Source of the DNA: Tupaia tana
Taxonomy: Eukaryota > Chordata > Mammalia > Scandentia > Tupaiidae
Assembly (NCBI GenBank): GCA_026018925.1
Contig: JAKSZU010000003.1
Coordinates: forward strand, 188,515,639-188,579,638
DNA: 64,000 bases
Direction: 5' to 3'
Shown here in pieces: positions 1 through 10,974 of the stretch. The notes under the pieces were generated by a model. It did no database searches and was not told where the DNA came from. It saw only the letters and a list, made by a program, of their open reading frames with translations. The position numbers and the translations under genes are program-made. Each line of letters opens with the position of its first letter. Positions within the stretch are counted from its first letter, which is position 1.

Positions 1-524
1 TCTGAGCATTTCAATTCCCCACCCTCTAATCTACATGGCATGGACTCTTAAAGGACTTTTCCCTCCCAGGAAGTGTGGAAGAGCTATAAAAACCTGCAGA
101 GACTCACAGGTAGTGATACTTGTGAGGTCCTCAAGGGCAGGATTATATGTGTTCCATGGGATATGGCAAGATGCCTTCCCACAGGAAGTACCCAATAAAT
201 ATTCATCAAAATATCCATAGGAAAGAAGGGAGTCAGATAGCAAGTAGGCCATCTCCTTCTTTCATTTTACTTGTAATGAATATAGTTGGGATTTTCACCC
301 TAGGCCAGGAGGCAGGACAGCCCAGTGCTGCTTGCAATTTTAACTATTACAGATGAACCTCTGTAAAACACATGAGCACTTGGGCTGTCCCCCTTCAGGA
401 ATATTGGAAGCTCAGCCTAACCTTGTCCCTTGTTGCTGTCCAGAGATGGCATGAAAGCAAAAAGATATAAAAGACAGAAAATGCCTTAGATGCCAAGATG
501 CTATTTAGTTGTTAAGGAATAGGT

Positions 525-915
525 GGAAGGTCCATCTTCTTCAAAAAGGACTGAAGCCAAATTACAAAGGAGAGTCATTGTATGTCTCCACTTAATATAT
601 ACCAACTGTCTGCATTCTATGGCTGAAACTGAAAGATTAGAGGATATAGAAACATGGAAAATGGCTATAGATACTGGATACAGTGTGGAAAGAGGGTGGA
701 GAAGGAGGAGAGTCTGAGGAAAGACATTAAAGAGAAAAATAGAGAGACAAAACATTTATGGGACACAGAAATGGACTAGTACCTGTTGATAACATGTATG
801 GTATCTCCAACAGGTCTGATGTGAAATGTGTTCATGTTGGAAAATTCACTTTACAAGCTAAGTGATGTATAGTGATTGAATGTATAAAAGAAATTAAAAT
901 ATATTTTTAAAAGAC
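525..915 (+). mobile_element. LINE-1 3' end, truncated
   Basis: The segment matches the 3' untranslated part of the L1 at 52860-53220: both contain gtatgtctccactta, a purine-rich gagagg/gaggag stretch, gggacacaga and gatgtatag before an A-rich end. It is a 5'-truncated L1 with no coding capacity. 1-520, to its left, holds nothing I recognise; the window starts there inside the intron downstream of the 2282-2367 exon. Confidence 0.7.
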
Positions 916-1201
916 AAAACAAGAAATTATAAATCCACCTGATTATAGACCCCAGCTGATTATAAACCCATTCCCAGCCCCTTTTTCTGATCCCCAGTTC
1001 TAATAGCCCATGATTATATATTATTTAACCTAAAATTGAAAGCATGCCTTTGAAATCAACCACCTTGAACACAGTTAACCCCTATTCTCAGTCATATCTG
1101 CCATTTTGGTCAAGGGAGTTTTTAAATCTATCATTGGTAACATCATTCTCCCAAATACTAGGTTAGGAGAAACGTACCTACACAGTTAAATTTTGTTTCT
1201 T

Positions 1202-1511
1202 AATTTTTTTAATAATTATTTTATTTAACTATTTGTTATTATTTTCCAGTTTGATCAAAGAGAGAGAGGGTAAGTTTGCTTTAGGGTACATGTGCTCACA
1301 CCAGAGACAGAGAGAGTCAGACAGAAAGCAAGAAATCATCCCCTGGGAGGTGGCCATGCCACTATCCCTTCTATTCCATTCTCCTCTTGGGATCTTGGAC
1401 ACACACGCTCATATGCCTGGCATGAGTTTAAAGCCACTGGGCCCAGGACTCAAACTGCAGTTGACTACATGGGAGTCCAGCATCATAACCATCATGCCAT
1501 CTGCTGGTCCC
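1202..1511 (-). mobile_element. tRNA-derived SINE, long form
   Basis: The head, read on the minus strand, begins gggaccagcagatggcatg and carries a recognisable B box. The body ends in the tctctgtctct pyrimidine stretch and an A-rich tail. TSDs with one mismatch, taaattttgtttctt and taaattttctttctt, lie at 1187-1201 and 1512-1526. Confidence 0.85.
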
Positions 1512-1589
1512 TAAATTTTCTTTCTTTCCTTCCCCCTGGCAGCTTCCCTAGTAGCCAGTCCGACACTATTTTCTAAGGTTAAGAGATAA

Positions 1590-1840
1590 CACTATGCAGT
1601 GGTCAAGGGTTCAGACTAGAACAGACTATCTAGGTTTGAATGTGGCTCTTTCACATATCAGCTATGTAATTTGTGACAAGTTAATTTGACCTCTGTGTGC
1701 TTCTATTTTCTCTGTCATATAATGAAGATGATAATAGCATCTGTATCTCATTAAGACTGTTACGGGATTAAGTAATATTTGTTGAAATGCTTAAACTAGG
1801 ATATGGTAAGTACCCAGTGACTGTTGACTCTTAGCATTAT
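1590..1840 (+). repeat. MIR
   Basis: The order of MIR landmarks is preserved: cagtggtcaagggttcagac, tttgaatgtggctc, cagctatgtaatttgtgac, tctgtgtgcttctattttc and a gataatag core, followed by attaagtaat. This is an ancient tRNA-derived SINE common to mammals. 1840-2281 contains no other repeat I can name. Confidence 0.8.
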
Positions 1841-2281
1841 TGTGATTATTTCCACCTCCTGAGTGTTCCTTGAATTTGTTCATTCCACTCACTGCCCCAT
1901 ATCCCAATTAAAGATAAGGTTTCTGCTGTGTGCTGTTTCTATCACTGTTCATTACCTGCATAGAGCCATGGACACATCAGTTAGCCACTTCAGTGTTCCG
2001 AGGAGATAATGACATAAAAGAATTCACATTTCCTCGTGGGATCTAGCTCAGGAATCATACTGCTCTTGGCACGATATGTACAAGGATAAAACTTACTTGG
2101 AGCTGTGCTCATTCTATAGATGGTCTTCCGAGATGAGACTCATCAACAACTCCCTTAATTTGTGGTCAAAAATAAAGTGACGGAATCACAGCAACATCAA
2201 GTTTTCTTGGGGACCACAGAGGAGGCAGTGATGGGAGGGGTTGACAGTGAAGAAAGCCCAGAATTCCAATGTTATATTTAC

Positions 2282-2367
2282 CTCGTCAGGCGTTTCCTGT
2301 TTCTTTAATCCAGCACACTTCGTAATTATGAGCTCATGACATCGCTTGTGGACCACACAAGTGCACA
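2282..2367 (-). CDS. PRKCE: PRKCE exon: second half of C1A zinc finger
   Basis: This 86-bp exon starts with TG of the split Val codon and encodes [18 protein letters not shown], then [11 protein letters not shown]. It provides the remaining C1A zinc ligands (Cys, His, Cys, Cys of the CX2CX4HX2CX7C tail), so all eight ligands of the domain are intact across the three exons. The acceptor is CATCTTTTGCAG and the donor GAG|GTAAAT, phase 0. The last residue is Glu; I recall Gln in human and Glu in rodents here, so this is ordinary variation. The next exon (linker and C1B) would lie to the left of position 1. Reading through the donor stays open for 31 codons before a stop. Confidence 0.96.
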
Positions 2368-2701
2368 CTGCAAAAGATGACAAGGAGGCTGAACAACAAG
2401 TGCATGAATAAAGTTTTCATTCCAAGGTATAATCAAGTCCCTGCGGAAGAACAAAGGTAGACATGCCCCTTCTGTCACTGAGTATTAATTTAATATCCTT
2501 GCCAAAGTCCTTAATGCAGTTAGTTCAGAGCACTTTGCCATTAGAGCTTCCTAAACGTATTGGAGAAGAATGAAACATTTACTCTCAAAGCACATTGGCA
2601 GTTTGCTCTAGTTCCGGGAGTACCGATCAATTTTCATGCTTTGATATGCCAAGATCAGGGAACAACTTCCTTCTCAGCTCTCCCATGGGTCATTGTCTAT
2701 T

Positions 2702-2945
2702 TTTTTTTTAAGAGAGGTTTTTTCTAAAGGGCGCGTGCACTCAACGGAGAGATAGAAAGTGAGAAATTACTCCCCAAGGGGCATGGCCCATGCTGCAATC
2801 CCTTCTCCTCCTATCTCCTCTCAGGATTTTGGCCATGCACGCACATGGCACCCAGTGTGAGTTTAAGCCTCTGGGTCCGGGACCTGAACCGCAGTCGACT
2901 ACATGGAAGTCCAGCAATGTAACCATTACACAATTTGCTGGTGCT
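2702..2945 (-). mobile_element. tRNA-derived SINE, long form
   Basis: This lies in the intron between the microexon and the 2282-2367 exon. TSDs ggtcattgtctatt (2688-2701) and ggtcattgtccatt (2946-2959) differ at one base. The internal order is the same as in the other long copies. 2960-3628 and 3703-4018 hold no repeat or exon I recognise. Confidence 0.87.
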
Positions 2946-3628
2946 GGTCATTGTCCATTAAAGATGTAGTAATTGTCTGTGCCCCGCTCAGGATGAGGCC
3001 ACGGTGACTAATATGATAGGAAGAACTGCAGCAAGTGGCACAGAAATTCTTAGGCTTTTTAATCTGGTTATACTGGTTATATGACAAATTTAAAATTTTC
3101 ATTGAACTTAATAGGCCCACAAGAAACTACCTGTACTTCTGTCTTCAGTGTCATGGGGCAGTGTGGAACACAGGTGGCTAAAGAGGTAAGTAACTCTCCT
3201 TACACACAGGCTACCCTAAAGACTCAATGTCTAGCAGAATCTTCCTAAGTTCCCCCAAGAGAGAAGCCCAAGTTAAACAGTGCTGGACTAAGAGATGGAA
3301 CAGCCCCATGCTCAAACCACAGAGAGCCCTCAACATGACCACATCACGTTTCCACCCTCCAATTTTGTGCAAATGAAGTTTGCATGTGTAGTCAACTAAT
3401 GGGGAAAAAGAGTCCTCAGTAACTTCAAGTGAGTTGTACATTTTTCAGAGCTAATGATTCCACAATAGAGACAAGAATGAGAATCAGCAAGGATATTTAG
3501 TGATATTAACTAAAACAATTGGGAAAGAGCAACTCTAGGGAGCGAGAGAGGAAAGGAGCTGACAAATACACAAAAACCAGCTCGGCACAAAGTGAGACTT
3601 CGAAAGAGCCTCTAATTGCAGTGTTACA

Positions 3629-3702
3629 TTAGGTTGTCGGAAAAGTCATGACTTATTTTTTTCTATGCAAAAACGCATCATGACTTTTCCGAGAACACAG
3701 TA
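3629..3702 (+). mobile_element. Mariner-type MITE, 74 bp, palindromic
   Basis: The ends are inverted copies: ggttgtcggaaaagtcatga on the left and tcatgacttttccgagaa on the right, around a short loop containing ctatgcaaaaa. Ends beginning TTAGGTTG and a TA dinucleotide at each side are typical of Tc1/mariner elements. There is no room for a transposase. Four relatives occur in the window. Confidence 0.75.
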
Positions 3703-4018
3703 GCTCTCTAGGAAAGATAAAAGTGCTGCCTGCTGCAATTGGCACGAAAAGGCTGGATGGCTTGGAGACTTGCTGAGGCCAGCTGGTCCAACTGGAGAAG
3801 GGTGGTCCCTGCAAGACACCAACTACATCTGTACATAGATGTAGTGGCCAGGTGGGGACCAAAAATCAGGGCCCCATTTCTCAGAGAAGGTGCAGAGCAT
3901 GTGAGCCATGCAGAGCGTCTCCAAATACCATCAAACCCAGCACACACTTTGTAAGAGCACTAGTGATCTGGCTCTAGCCATGGGCCACCAAAAATTAAGT
4001 TCTTAAAATATTTCTTAC

Positions 4019-4053
4019 CTTGACACTGGTATCCCTGCTTTCCTATGACACCC
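4019..4053 (-). CDS. PRKCE: PRKCE 35-nt microexon inside C1A
   Basis: This tiny exon has acceptor TTCTTTTCAG and donor GTAAGAAA. Its first G completes the Trp codon begun in the previous exon. It then encodes GVIGKQGYQCQ and donates one G to a Val codon finished in the next exon. It supplies the loop and the third zinc cysteine (human C201) of the C1A finger, in the segment that contacts diacylglycerol or phorbol ester. Other PKC genes have an equivalent exon (PKC alpha encodes GFGKQGFQCQ there); epsilon is one residue longer. Because 35 is not a multiple of three, skipping shifts the frame: the flanking exons joined directly read eleven codons and then TGA. Confidence 0.96.
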
Positions 4054-4404
4054 CTGAAAAGAAGAATATAACCTTTTAGGACAATGAAATTTTACTAGGT
4101 CAATAAACAAATGAAGCCACCCAATTTTGGCCTCTTCCCACAGAGCACCATGGAGTCCACAGAGCAGTCTGATTTCACTGTCACTTACAGGGTGCCTTAA
4201 AAATGCCTTCTTCCAAAAGCACCAAGGGAAGCCCCAGTGCCTGGAGAGGGTGTAAGGTCTGGTCAGTGTCAGAGCTTGGTTTCCTATACAAACTGCCATT
4301 CCAGTGATGTCAACAGTCTTCTGGAAATCCACAAGTAAACCTACTTGTTCAACAGGCCCCAGTTGAGTATACCCTTCCTTGTGGATAAAAATGAATGTTC
4401 CTCA

Positions 4405-4670
4405 GGACCAGAAGCTGGCGTAATAGTTGCATCACTGGAGTCCCATATGTAGTCAATTACAGTTTGAGTCCCAGACCCAGTGACTTAAAATCACACTGGC
4501 ACATGCGTGTGTATGTGTGTGTGCCCAAGATCCTGAGAAGAGAATGGAAGAGAAGAGATTATGGTATGGCCAATCCCCCAGAGGTGATTTCCTACTTTCT
4601 ATCTGTCTCTCTGGCAAGTACATGTGCCCTATAGCAAAAATCTCTCTTAAAAAAAAATAAAATAAAAAGG
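4405..4670 (+). mobile_element. tRNA-derived SINE, long form
   Basis: Head ggaccagaagctggcgtaat, B box tttgagtccc, body with gcccaagatcctgagaagag, tail ctctctt plus A-rich aaataaaataaaa. It lies just upstream of the microexon in the same intron. 4671-5088 shows nothing further. Confidence 0.82.
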
Positions 4671-5101
4671 ACATCCCTCCTCTCCCAGCACCAATACAAG
4701 CTCTACAGACTCTCTGATCATAAAGGAGGGCTGCCACTGGTCGTCATATTCCTTGGGCATTCTAGAGACCACCAAGAGTATGGGCTAGTCTGTGGCCAGG
4801 ACTGGGGGTTTAATCTACCACTTTAGTAAAGGCTACCATGAGAGGTTTCCTTTTTAGTCCAAGCAGGGTTTCCAGGGCAAGGTTTAAAGTCAGCATGGAC
4901 ACAGAATAATCCAGCCAACCTGGCCTTAAAACTGACCTCAGTAACTGCTGGTCAGGGAGCTCACGGCAGTTCTCAGTCCAGTAACAGAAGCAAGAAGTCA
5001 TCTGGGCTATACCCAGAAAACACAGGGCTCAGTGGCATTCTTTGTGGGTGAGAGGAGATCTGAACTCAATTCATGAAAAAAACATAGAAAGTGGAGTTCA
5101 G

Positions 5102-5376
5102 GGAACCAGCAGGTAGTGTAATGACTATGTCGCTGGACTCTCAGGTAGTCGACCGCGGTTCGTATCTCGGACCCGGTGGCTTGAAACTCACGCCGGGCGC
5201 GTGTGTGTGCGTGCCCAAGATCCTGAGAGGAGAATGGAGGAGAAGGGATTGCGGCGTAGCCATCCCCCCTGGGGGGTGATTTCTCGCTTTCTGTCTCTAT
5301 GTCTCTCTCTGTCTGTCTGGCGAGCGCACATGCCCTATAGTGAAAACCTCTCTCAAAAAAAAAAAAAAAAAAAAAA
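5102..5376 (+). mobile_element. tRNA-derived SINE, long form, young-looking
   Basis: The head retains tagtcgaccgcggttcgtat and the body retains the GC-rich gccgggcgcgtgtgtgcgtg, so little CpG decay has occurred. A pure run of about 24 A forms the tail. A perfect 14-bp TSD, aaagtggagttcag, lies at 5088-5101 and 5377-5390. This is one of the best-preserved copies here. Confidence 0.92.
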
Positions 5377-5726
5377 AAAGTGGAGTTCAGACACCTGAAT
5401 CATCACTGGGAAGAAGTGTCTGCGCAGAGTGGGGCATTATTTCTGCTTCAGTTGGATTGATTTTGCCCTAAGCTGTGTCATCTCAGATGTCCATGCCAAA
5501 CTCAGTAACTTGTTATTTAACACCACAAGGATAAGACAAGCAACTTCTGGACACCTTAGGAATCCAGGGGGGTCCACAGAGCCCAGTAAAATGTACCCTG
5601 GCAGAGTTCATATTGAAACTTGGCCCTACTCATTCTCCTGCACTGGAATCAAGCATGTTGGCAACCTTTATCAGCTTACAAGAACTCAGATAGCTTGCAA
5701 GAAAGGCTTGTAGGATGTCAGGGAAC

Positions 5727-5953
5727 ACCCCACACCCACTGCATGGCCCAAGGGATGGGACTGAGATCCAAAAGCTCTGAGTTTAAATCTTAGCACAATT
5801 CTGAGCAGTACGACCTTGGATAGATAGTGTTTCCTCACCCTAAGCCTCAAAGAGCATCTCCCTCTGTAAATGAGGATAGCAGAGCCAACCATACAGGGAG
5901 ACTTGGGCTGAGGGGGGCAATCTGCTCACATAGCTGCCTACCTGGAAAAGAAG
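5727..5953 (+). repeat. Dispersed duplication, copy A (contains MIR)
   Basis: This segment recurs at 7601-7736. Shared blocks include agggatgggactg, gaggatagcagagccaacca and aggggggcaatctgctcaca. Copy A includes a MIR-like core (5757-5875) that is missing from copy B. An old SINE is inserted directly at its right end. Confidence 0.75.
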
Positions 5954-6213
5954 TTTTTTCTTTTTCTTTTTCTTTTTTTAATTTGCCAGAGGGAACATGC
6001 ACTCACCAGACAGACAGATGGGGAAAAGAGAAAGCACCCTCCAATTGGAATTGGTCACACTACTATCCCTTCTATTTCCCCATCTTGTAAGGATTTTGGG
6101 CATGCACACACATGTGCCTGACATGTTTTTGAAAATAATAGTGCCAAAATTTGAACCCCAATGATCAGTCATGTAGAATCTCACTTCCTTACTACTAGGC
6201 TACAAGGCCAGCC
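5954..6213 (-). mobile_element. Older tRNA-derived SINE relative, long form
   Basis: On the minus strand it begins ggctggccttgtagcctagt and keeps the body order (agggatagtagtgtgaccaa, then a gtctgtctgg end), but it is far more diverged than the ggaccagcag copies. It belongs to an older subfamily that starts ggctggcc. Confidence 0.65.
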
Positions 6214-6494
6214 TAAAATTTACGTATAAAGGCAGGTTAACCAGGTGTAGAATCATGTCTCTGACACTTTCTCACTAGAGGACATTACAACATCAGAATA
6301 GTCTTTCTTTTTTTTTTTTTTTCATTTCTGAATCTTGGTAGTATAAGTGAATTGGAGCTAATACTACATATCTGATAGGATATTAGGCAGATTTAATCAG
6401 ATATTTCCTAGCATGTGGTAGATAGCTATAGTTCTCCAAATCCCAAAATCAGTGCTCCATATTTTTCTCTACCTCCCAAAAGGCCTACTACACA

Positions 6495-6640
6495 CCTCTT
6501 CCAGCCTATCAAATCCTAGTCATCATGAAAGGAGAAATGTCACCTCCTCAGGAAGCCTTCCCTGACTACTCCAGCTGATATTCTCTCCCTCTTCTGAAAT
6601 CTCAACATTCTAGAAGTAGCACTATTAGAAGAGTTAGTAA
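6495..6640 (+). repeat. L2 3' fragment
   Basis: It contains the L2 landmark tgtcacctcctcaggaagcc followed by ttccctgactactcc, typical of the mammalian L2 3' region. Ancient and non-functional. Confidence 0.7.
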
Positions 6641-6664
6641 GAATTGCTTTGTATTACAAATATT

Positions 6665-6975
6665 AGCAATCAAGTATTTTTTAACTTTATTATGGAAACA
6701 TTTAAAACATATGTAGAAGTGGAGTGATGAATATAATAGAACTACACATACCCCAAACCCAGTTCTTGTCATTTTCAACACATGGCTGGTCTTGTACCAA
6801 CTCTACCTCTGTCCCCTCTTCCCTCCTTACAGGGTTATTTTTCAACAATCTCAGACATCATAGTATGTATACATAATTCAGCTTGTCTGTCTAATTGATA
6901 AGGATTCTTTTATAAAAATCACAATGTCATTACTGCAAAATCTTAATTCCTTAAATATCAATGATCTTAAGTATA
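6665..6975 (-). repeat. Old L1 3' UTR fragment, antisense
   Basis: Landmarks of an ancient L1 3' end read in reverse include cccagttcttgtcattttca, caatctcagacatcatagta, gataaggattcttttataaa and attccttaaatatcaatgat. A second piece of the same type lies at 10975-11290. 6976-7184 is intron with no feature except the donor of the adjacent exon. Confidence 0.55.
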
Positions 6976-7183
6976 AAGCCAGCAGAAACCACAGTTTCTT
7001 CCTTCCATGTATTCCTCCCATACATTGAACACACTTAGCCCTCTACGAAAGTCTTCTACAACCAGATAAAGACATAAAACATATCAACACTTTCTGAATG
7101 CAGTTTATAATCTCTCCCATTCCACTCCTGAGTTCTTGCCATAGAGAAGTCATACCTAGAGGTTTCCAGGAGAGAGAAGCTTA

Positions 7184-7381
<198 letters not shown>

Positions 7382-7600
7382 TTAGTGTATTGGGAAATGA
7401 CCTCCTGCTGAAGAGCTACCCCACCCTCAGATAAGTGCCTTCACTTGTGCAGGGATGGTCTGAGGGATCTCCCTGTTCAACTGGAGTGAGTGAACACACA
7501 TGGGGTGGGAAGACAAAGATCGCCTTTCCCACTGCATCTAGGGGTACCCTCAGATCCATCGCAGTCTGAACTCTGCTCCCTGTGTGGCCACCTCATTCTT

Positions 7601-7736
7601 CCCCATATCCACTGCATGGTCCAAGGGATGGGACTGGGTTCTCCCTCTGCAAGTGAGGATAGCAGAGCCAACCACACAGGGAGACTTGGGGTGAGGGGGG
7701 CAATCTGCTCACAAAGCTGCCTACCTGGAGAAGCAG
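7601..7736 (+). repeat. Dispersed duplication, copy B (internal deletion)
   Basis: It aligns with 5727-5953 at roughly 93% over shared bases, estimated by eye, but jumps from ggactggg directly to ttctccctctgcaagtgagg and so omits about 90 bp of MIR-like sequence. The two copies flank the 160-bp PRKCE exon. The remainder of 7345-8000 is unremarkable intron. Confidence 0.75.
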
Positions 7737-8000
7737 CTATATTAAATCTGATTTCTCTCTTCTCCTCCTTTTTTGGACTAGGACAACAAAGAACCTCTTT
7801 GACCCAAAGGTCAAAGGTGAAAGAAGTATGACCCAGAGAATGCTGACAGTTTCCTAAAGGCTCAAGAGCCACCATCATGGGCTTTAAGACCTTATTGGAG
7901 GCCAAAGGATCTTCTTTATTTTCTTCCAGCGAAATTGCCCCAGACCTAAGAACACCTTGCAAGGGGACTAGTGAACAACAATACAAATAATAATCATGAT

Positions 8001-8371
8001 TGTTATGGACTAGTCAGTGCTTGCACCAGCCCCCCTAAATTCATATGTTTCAACCCTAACCTTCAATGTGCTGGTATTTCAAGGTGGAGCCTTTAGCAGA
8101 TAATTGGGTTTAGATGAGGTCATGAGGGTGAGACCTCACCACAAAGGGATTGGTGATCTTATAAGAACAAGAAGAGACCAGAGTGAACAGCTCTCTGCCA
8201 CGTGACCACACAGTGAGAAGGTGGCCCTTTATGCAACAGAAAGGGGATCCTCACCAGAACCCAACCATGCTGGCACCATCATCTCAACCTTCTAGCTTCC
8301 AGAACAGTCAAAAACGAGTACCTGTTGCTTAAGCCACCCACTCTGATATTTCGATCTGGCAACCTAAGACA
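8001..8371 (+). mobile_element. Solo LTR, MST-type MaLR
   Basis: The 371-bp element begins TGTTATGGACTAG and ends CCTAAGACA. Internal landmarks of the MST/THE1 group are present: atatgtttcaaccctaacct, caaggtggagcctttagcag, gatgaggtcatgagggtgag and cttccagaacagtc. A perfect 5-bp TSD, ATGAT, lies at 7996-8000 and 8372-8376. No internal retroviral-like sequence is attached, so it is a solo LTR formed by recombination. It has no coding capacity. Confidence 0.85.
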
Positions 8372-8394
8372 ATGATGAAAACAGCTAACATCTT

Positions 8395-8600
8395 TTCAGG
8401 TCTTACTCTGTCACACGTTCTAAGTGCATCACATGGAGTAACTTGATTCCTCACAACAATCTTGCTCTAAGGGCACTGTTATCATCCCTGTTTTATAGAT
8501 AAGTAAACTGAAGAATAGTGTGTTGAAGTAACCTACTTCTATTAACACAGTTACTAAGTGGTGGAGCCTAGTTTCTAACCTAGATAGTGGGGGAGAAGCC
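8395..8600 (-). repeat. MIR, antisense
   Basis: Reverse MIR landmarks are ttatcatccctgttttatag, ataagtaaactgaag and cacagttactaagtggtgga. It abuts the solo LTR. Confidence 0.75.
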
Positions 8601-9306
8601 AATATCCTACTGTCTACACACTATCTAGGATCAGCTCACTCCCCCTGTAGCAAGTCCGCAAAGCTCTCAGCTGAGTGACTTCATTAAGAAAAGTGTCAAA
8701 TTGTCTGTGGCTTCTCTGAGGGCAGAGTGGGAGGCACTGAGTCTCCTGCCAAGCTCCTGGAACCTTCATGCAGGTCCTGGAAGTTCCCCTATGTGGCTCT
8801 GTTCCCCGACCCAATACCTTCCACACCAGCCAATACCTGACATCCCGCCATACCAGTGTCAGTCCTTGGAGGAAGAAGCACTGATTCTTCCCGGACTTCT
8901 TTCATTGTAAGGTGTCCCACAATGGAGGTCACATGTGAGACCCACACAGACATTTAGTCAAAGGTATCTTGTTAGTACAAGAGGAAAAGCAAAACCAAAG
9001 AAAGAAAATTGGCCAAAAATCTAGTTTGTACTACTAGAGGGAAGCAAGCACCAAGCAAATGGGAAGCTGATTCTGGGAAGCAACCCTCAGTTTCCAGGAT
9101 GTCTCCCCTAGACAGGCTGGGATGAACCATATGGAGTCTGCTCGGTGGCTCCTGCTTCTGAAGGAAGATAGAGACACCTACACACACCACCACTCCCCAC
9201 CCTGCCCCCCACACACTCTTTCTTATACATATACATGGCAATGATTTACAAGGTAATTATCATTCAGTTCTGCAATCATAGATGATTTTTATTTTTGCTT
9301 CATACT
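8601..9306. other. Intron with no recognised element
   Basis: I see no exon, repeat family or RNA here. The only local oddity is a CA-rich stretch near 9178-9215. Confidence 0.5.
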
Positions 9307-9432
9307 TTCACTATTATAATGTCATACTATTTATTTAAGCAGTAAAAAAATAACTAAAACTCACAATTCACTATTAGAATACTATACTATTTATATAAGC
9401 AGTTAAAAAAAAGAAAAAGCAATACTAAAACC
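9307..9432. repeat. Tandem duplication, 60-bp period
   Basis: Two adjacent units begin ttcactattataatgtcata (9307) and ttcactattagaatactata (9367). Both continue through ctatttat.taagcagt and an A-rich end. A few substitutions separate them. Confidence 0.7.
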
Positions 9433-10005
9433 TGAAATATATTCAGTAGCTCTGTACTTGCTATAAACCTATGTTTAAAAATACAGTCCAGAAACATGAA
9501 TGCTGGGTATTGTAGGCCAGATGATGCAAACTCTTGTTGTAAAATGCACCCTTCACTTCTTTCACGGAAGTATTAACCACAGCAGGCATTAAAGCAGTGA
9601 GCCAGCCCTCTGATACATTTACGATGCAATTTGATTTACAAATCTCTCAAATTTACTAGTCATTTTCATCCTGGGAAACAATTTTCAGTTAAAATGGCAA
9701 TGAATCCAATCTAATTTTCTCAGAGAAATGCTGCTGTAATGGGGGTGAGAGCCTTCCTGAGAGCCCTAGCTCCCAATTCTTTACAGAAATGACCAGCAAC
9801 AAAATCAAACATTCTGAACTGTGTTTACATAGATTCAACAGGGCAATATAGCAACAATGAATTCAGCTCATTTCTAGAGACCTCTTGGTGGAGTGTGCTG
9901 ATACCTGGAGAGAAGCTGTTTAAAGTTGTTGTCAGGGGGTGGGGGTGGGGGGTGGAAGCAGAAAGCCAAGGATAACTCCTGTAAGTCAGGGTCTAAATTG
10001 AACCT
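9433..10005. other. Intron with G-rich run
   Basis: No exon or named repeat was seen. At 9935-9954 there is gggggtgggggtggggggtg, a G-run cluster that might form a quadruplex on the strand opposite to the PRKCE transcript. Confidence 0.4.
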
Positions 10006-10009
10006 TCTT

Positions 10010-10205
10010 AAAAGTTTCACTTATATGAGAAACCTGAAACTGTCGAGTTCACAGAAATAGAGTAGAATGGTGGTTGCAAGGGGATAGGAGTAAAGAATAC
10101 GGGGGTTTCGGTAAAACGGTCCAAGGTTTCAGTTATGCCAGATGAATAAGTCCTGAGATCTATTGCACAACTTGGTGCTTAGAGTTAATACTGTATTGTA
10201 TGGGG
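10010..10205 (+). repeat. L1 3' end fragment
   Basis: The L1MA/L1MB-like phrase agaatggtggttgcaagggg, after acttatatgagaaacctgaa, is followed by gttatgccagatgaataagt and an ending near atactgtattgta. It resembles 40600-40860. Confidence 0.7.
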
Positions 10206-10209
10206 GGGA

Positions 10210-10595
10210 GGGGAGGTTTTTAAAATGTTCATGGAAAAAAATACTATGAAAAAAACTATAAATGGGTTTGAGAATTGTTATACCAACATAAACTCATACT
10301 TCAATTCCATTTCTCTGCAAACTTTATATTTGCCAGACAGCCTATTAATTCACCAGAGAAAGAGAAAGAGACAAGGAGAGAGGGAAATCACCCCTCAGTG
10401 GGGCATGATCAGGCCAGTCCCTTCTCCTTCTTTTCTCCATCCTGTTGGGACTTTGGGCATGTTCACATGCACACCTGACACATTCTTTAAGTCACTGGCG
10501 CTAGAATTTGGACCATGCAGTCAGCTATGTGAGATCTGGCTTCTTCAACCACTAGGCCACAGGGCTGGACCTTCTACAAACTTTCTGAGGTCACT
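10210..10595 (+). mobile_element. Mariner-like MITE, second family, split by a SINE
   Basis: The left part, 10210-10325, reads aatgttcatggaaaaaaata, tatgaaaaaaactataaatg and caattccat. The right part resumes at 10585. The middle is an inserted old SINE with its own TSD. It resembles the copies at 10805-10925, 18388-18506 and 59840-60100. Confidence 0.5.
10326..10573 (-). mobile_element. Older tRNA-derived SINE inserted in a MITE
   Basis: On the minus strand it begins tccagccctgtggcctagtg. It is flanked by ctgcaaacttt (10315-10325) and ctacaaacttt (10574-10584), a TSD with one change. It is of the older ggctggccc-type subfamily. Confidence 0.7.
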
Positions 10596-10689
10596 TTGTA
10601 TACTTAAAAATTTGCTAAAAGGGTTGCTCTTATGTTAAGTTGTATCACAAAAATTAAACAAAATGCAGCTTCCATGGTAGAGACAATAT

Positions 10690-10804
10690 ATATTGTGTGT
10701 TGGGGTTGATGGAATAAATACATAAATATATGTATGTGTGTATATTATATATTAAATACACTTTACATATTAAATATATTATGTATAATATGCTATATAT
10801 GATA
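10690..10804. repeat. AT-rich low-complexity tract
   Basis: Dense alternation of ta, atat and tatg units surrounds tatgtatgtgtgtatattat, with no coding potential. Confidence 0.7.
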
Positions 10805-10925
10805 TATGAGGGGACTATGAAAACATTCATGAAAAAATGGAATTAAAGTACATATTTATGTGGTGCAAATTTTTTTTAAATCCATGCAGTGTTTTTCATA
10901 ATACTCATTTTTTCATGAACCTTTT
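10805..10925 (-). mobile_element. Mariner-like MITE, second family
   Basis: Read on the minus strand it starts cttcaaaaaaggttcatgaa, has gtattatgaaaaacactgca and tttgcaccacataaa in the centre, and ends attccattttttcatgaatg. The ends are imperfect inverted repeats. It is about 120 bp, without a transposase. Confidence 0.6.
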
Positions 10926-10974
10926 TTGAAGACTGTTCATAGTGTTTATAGTATATGTAATATACACATACATA

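Noticed and set aside
7477-7986. 169-codon open frame on the minus strand just upstream of the pseudosubstrate exon
   Set aside because: It overlaps duplication copy B, resembles no protein I know, and the exon downstream has its own strong acceptor and branch point. It is probably a chance open intron.
9935-9954. G-quadruplex candidate
   Set aside because: Only three long G runs are present, so a standard four-run three-tetrad fold is not available.
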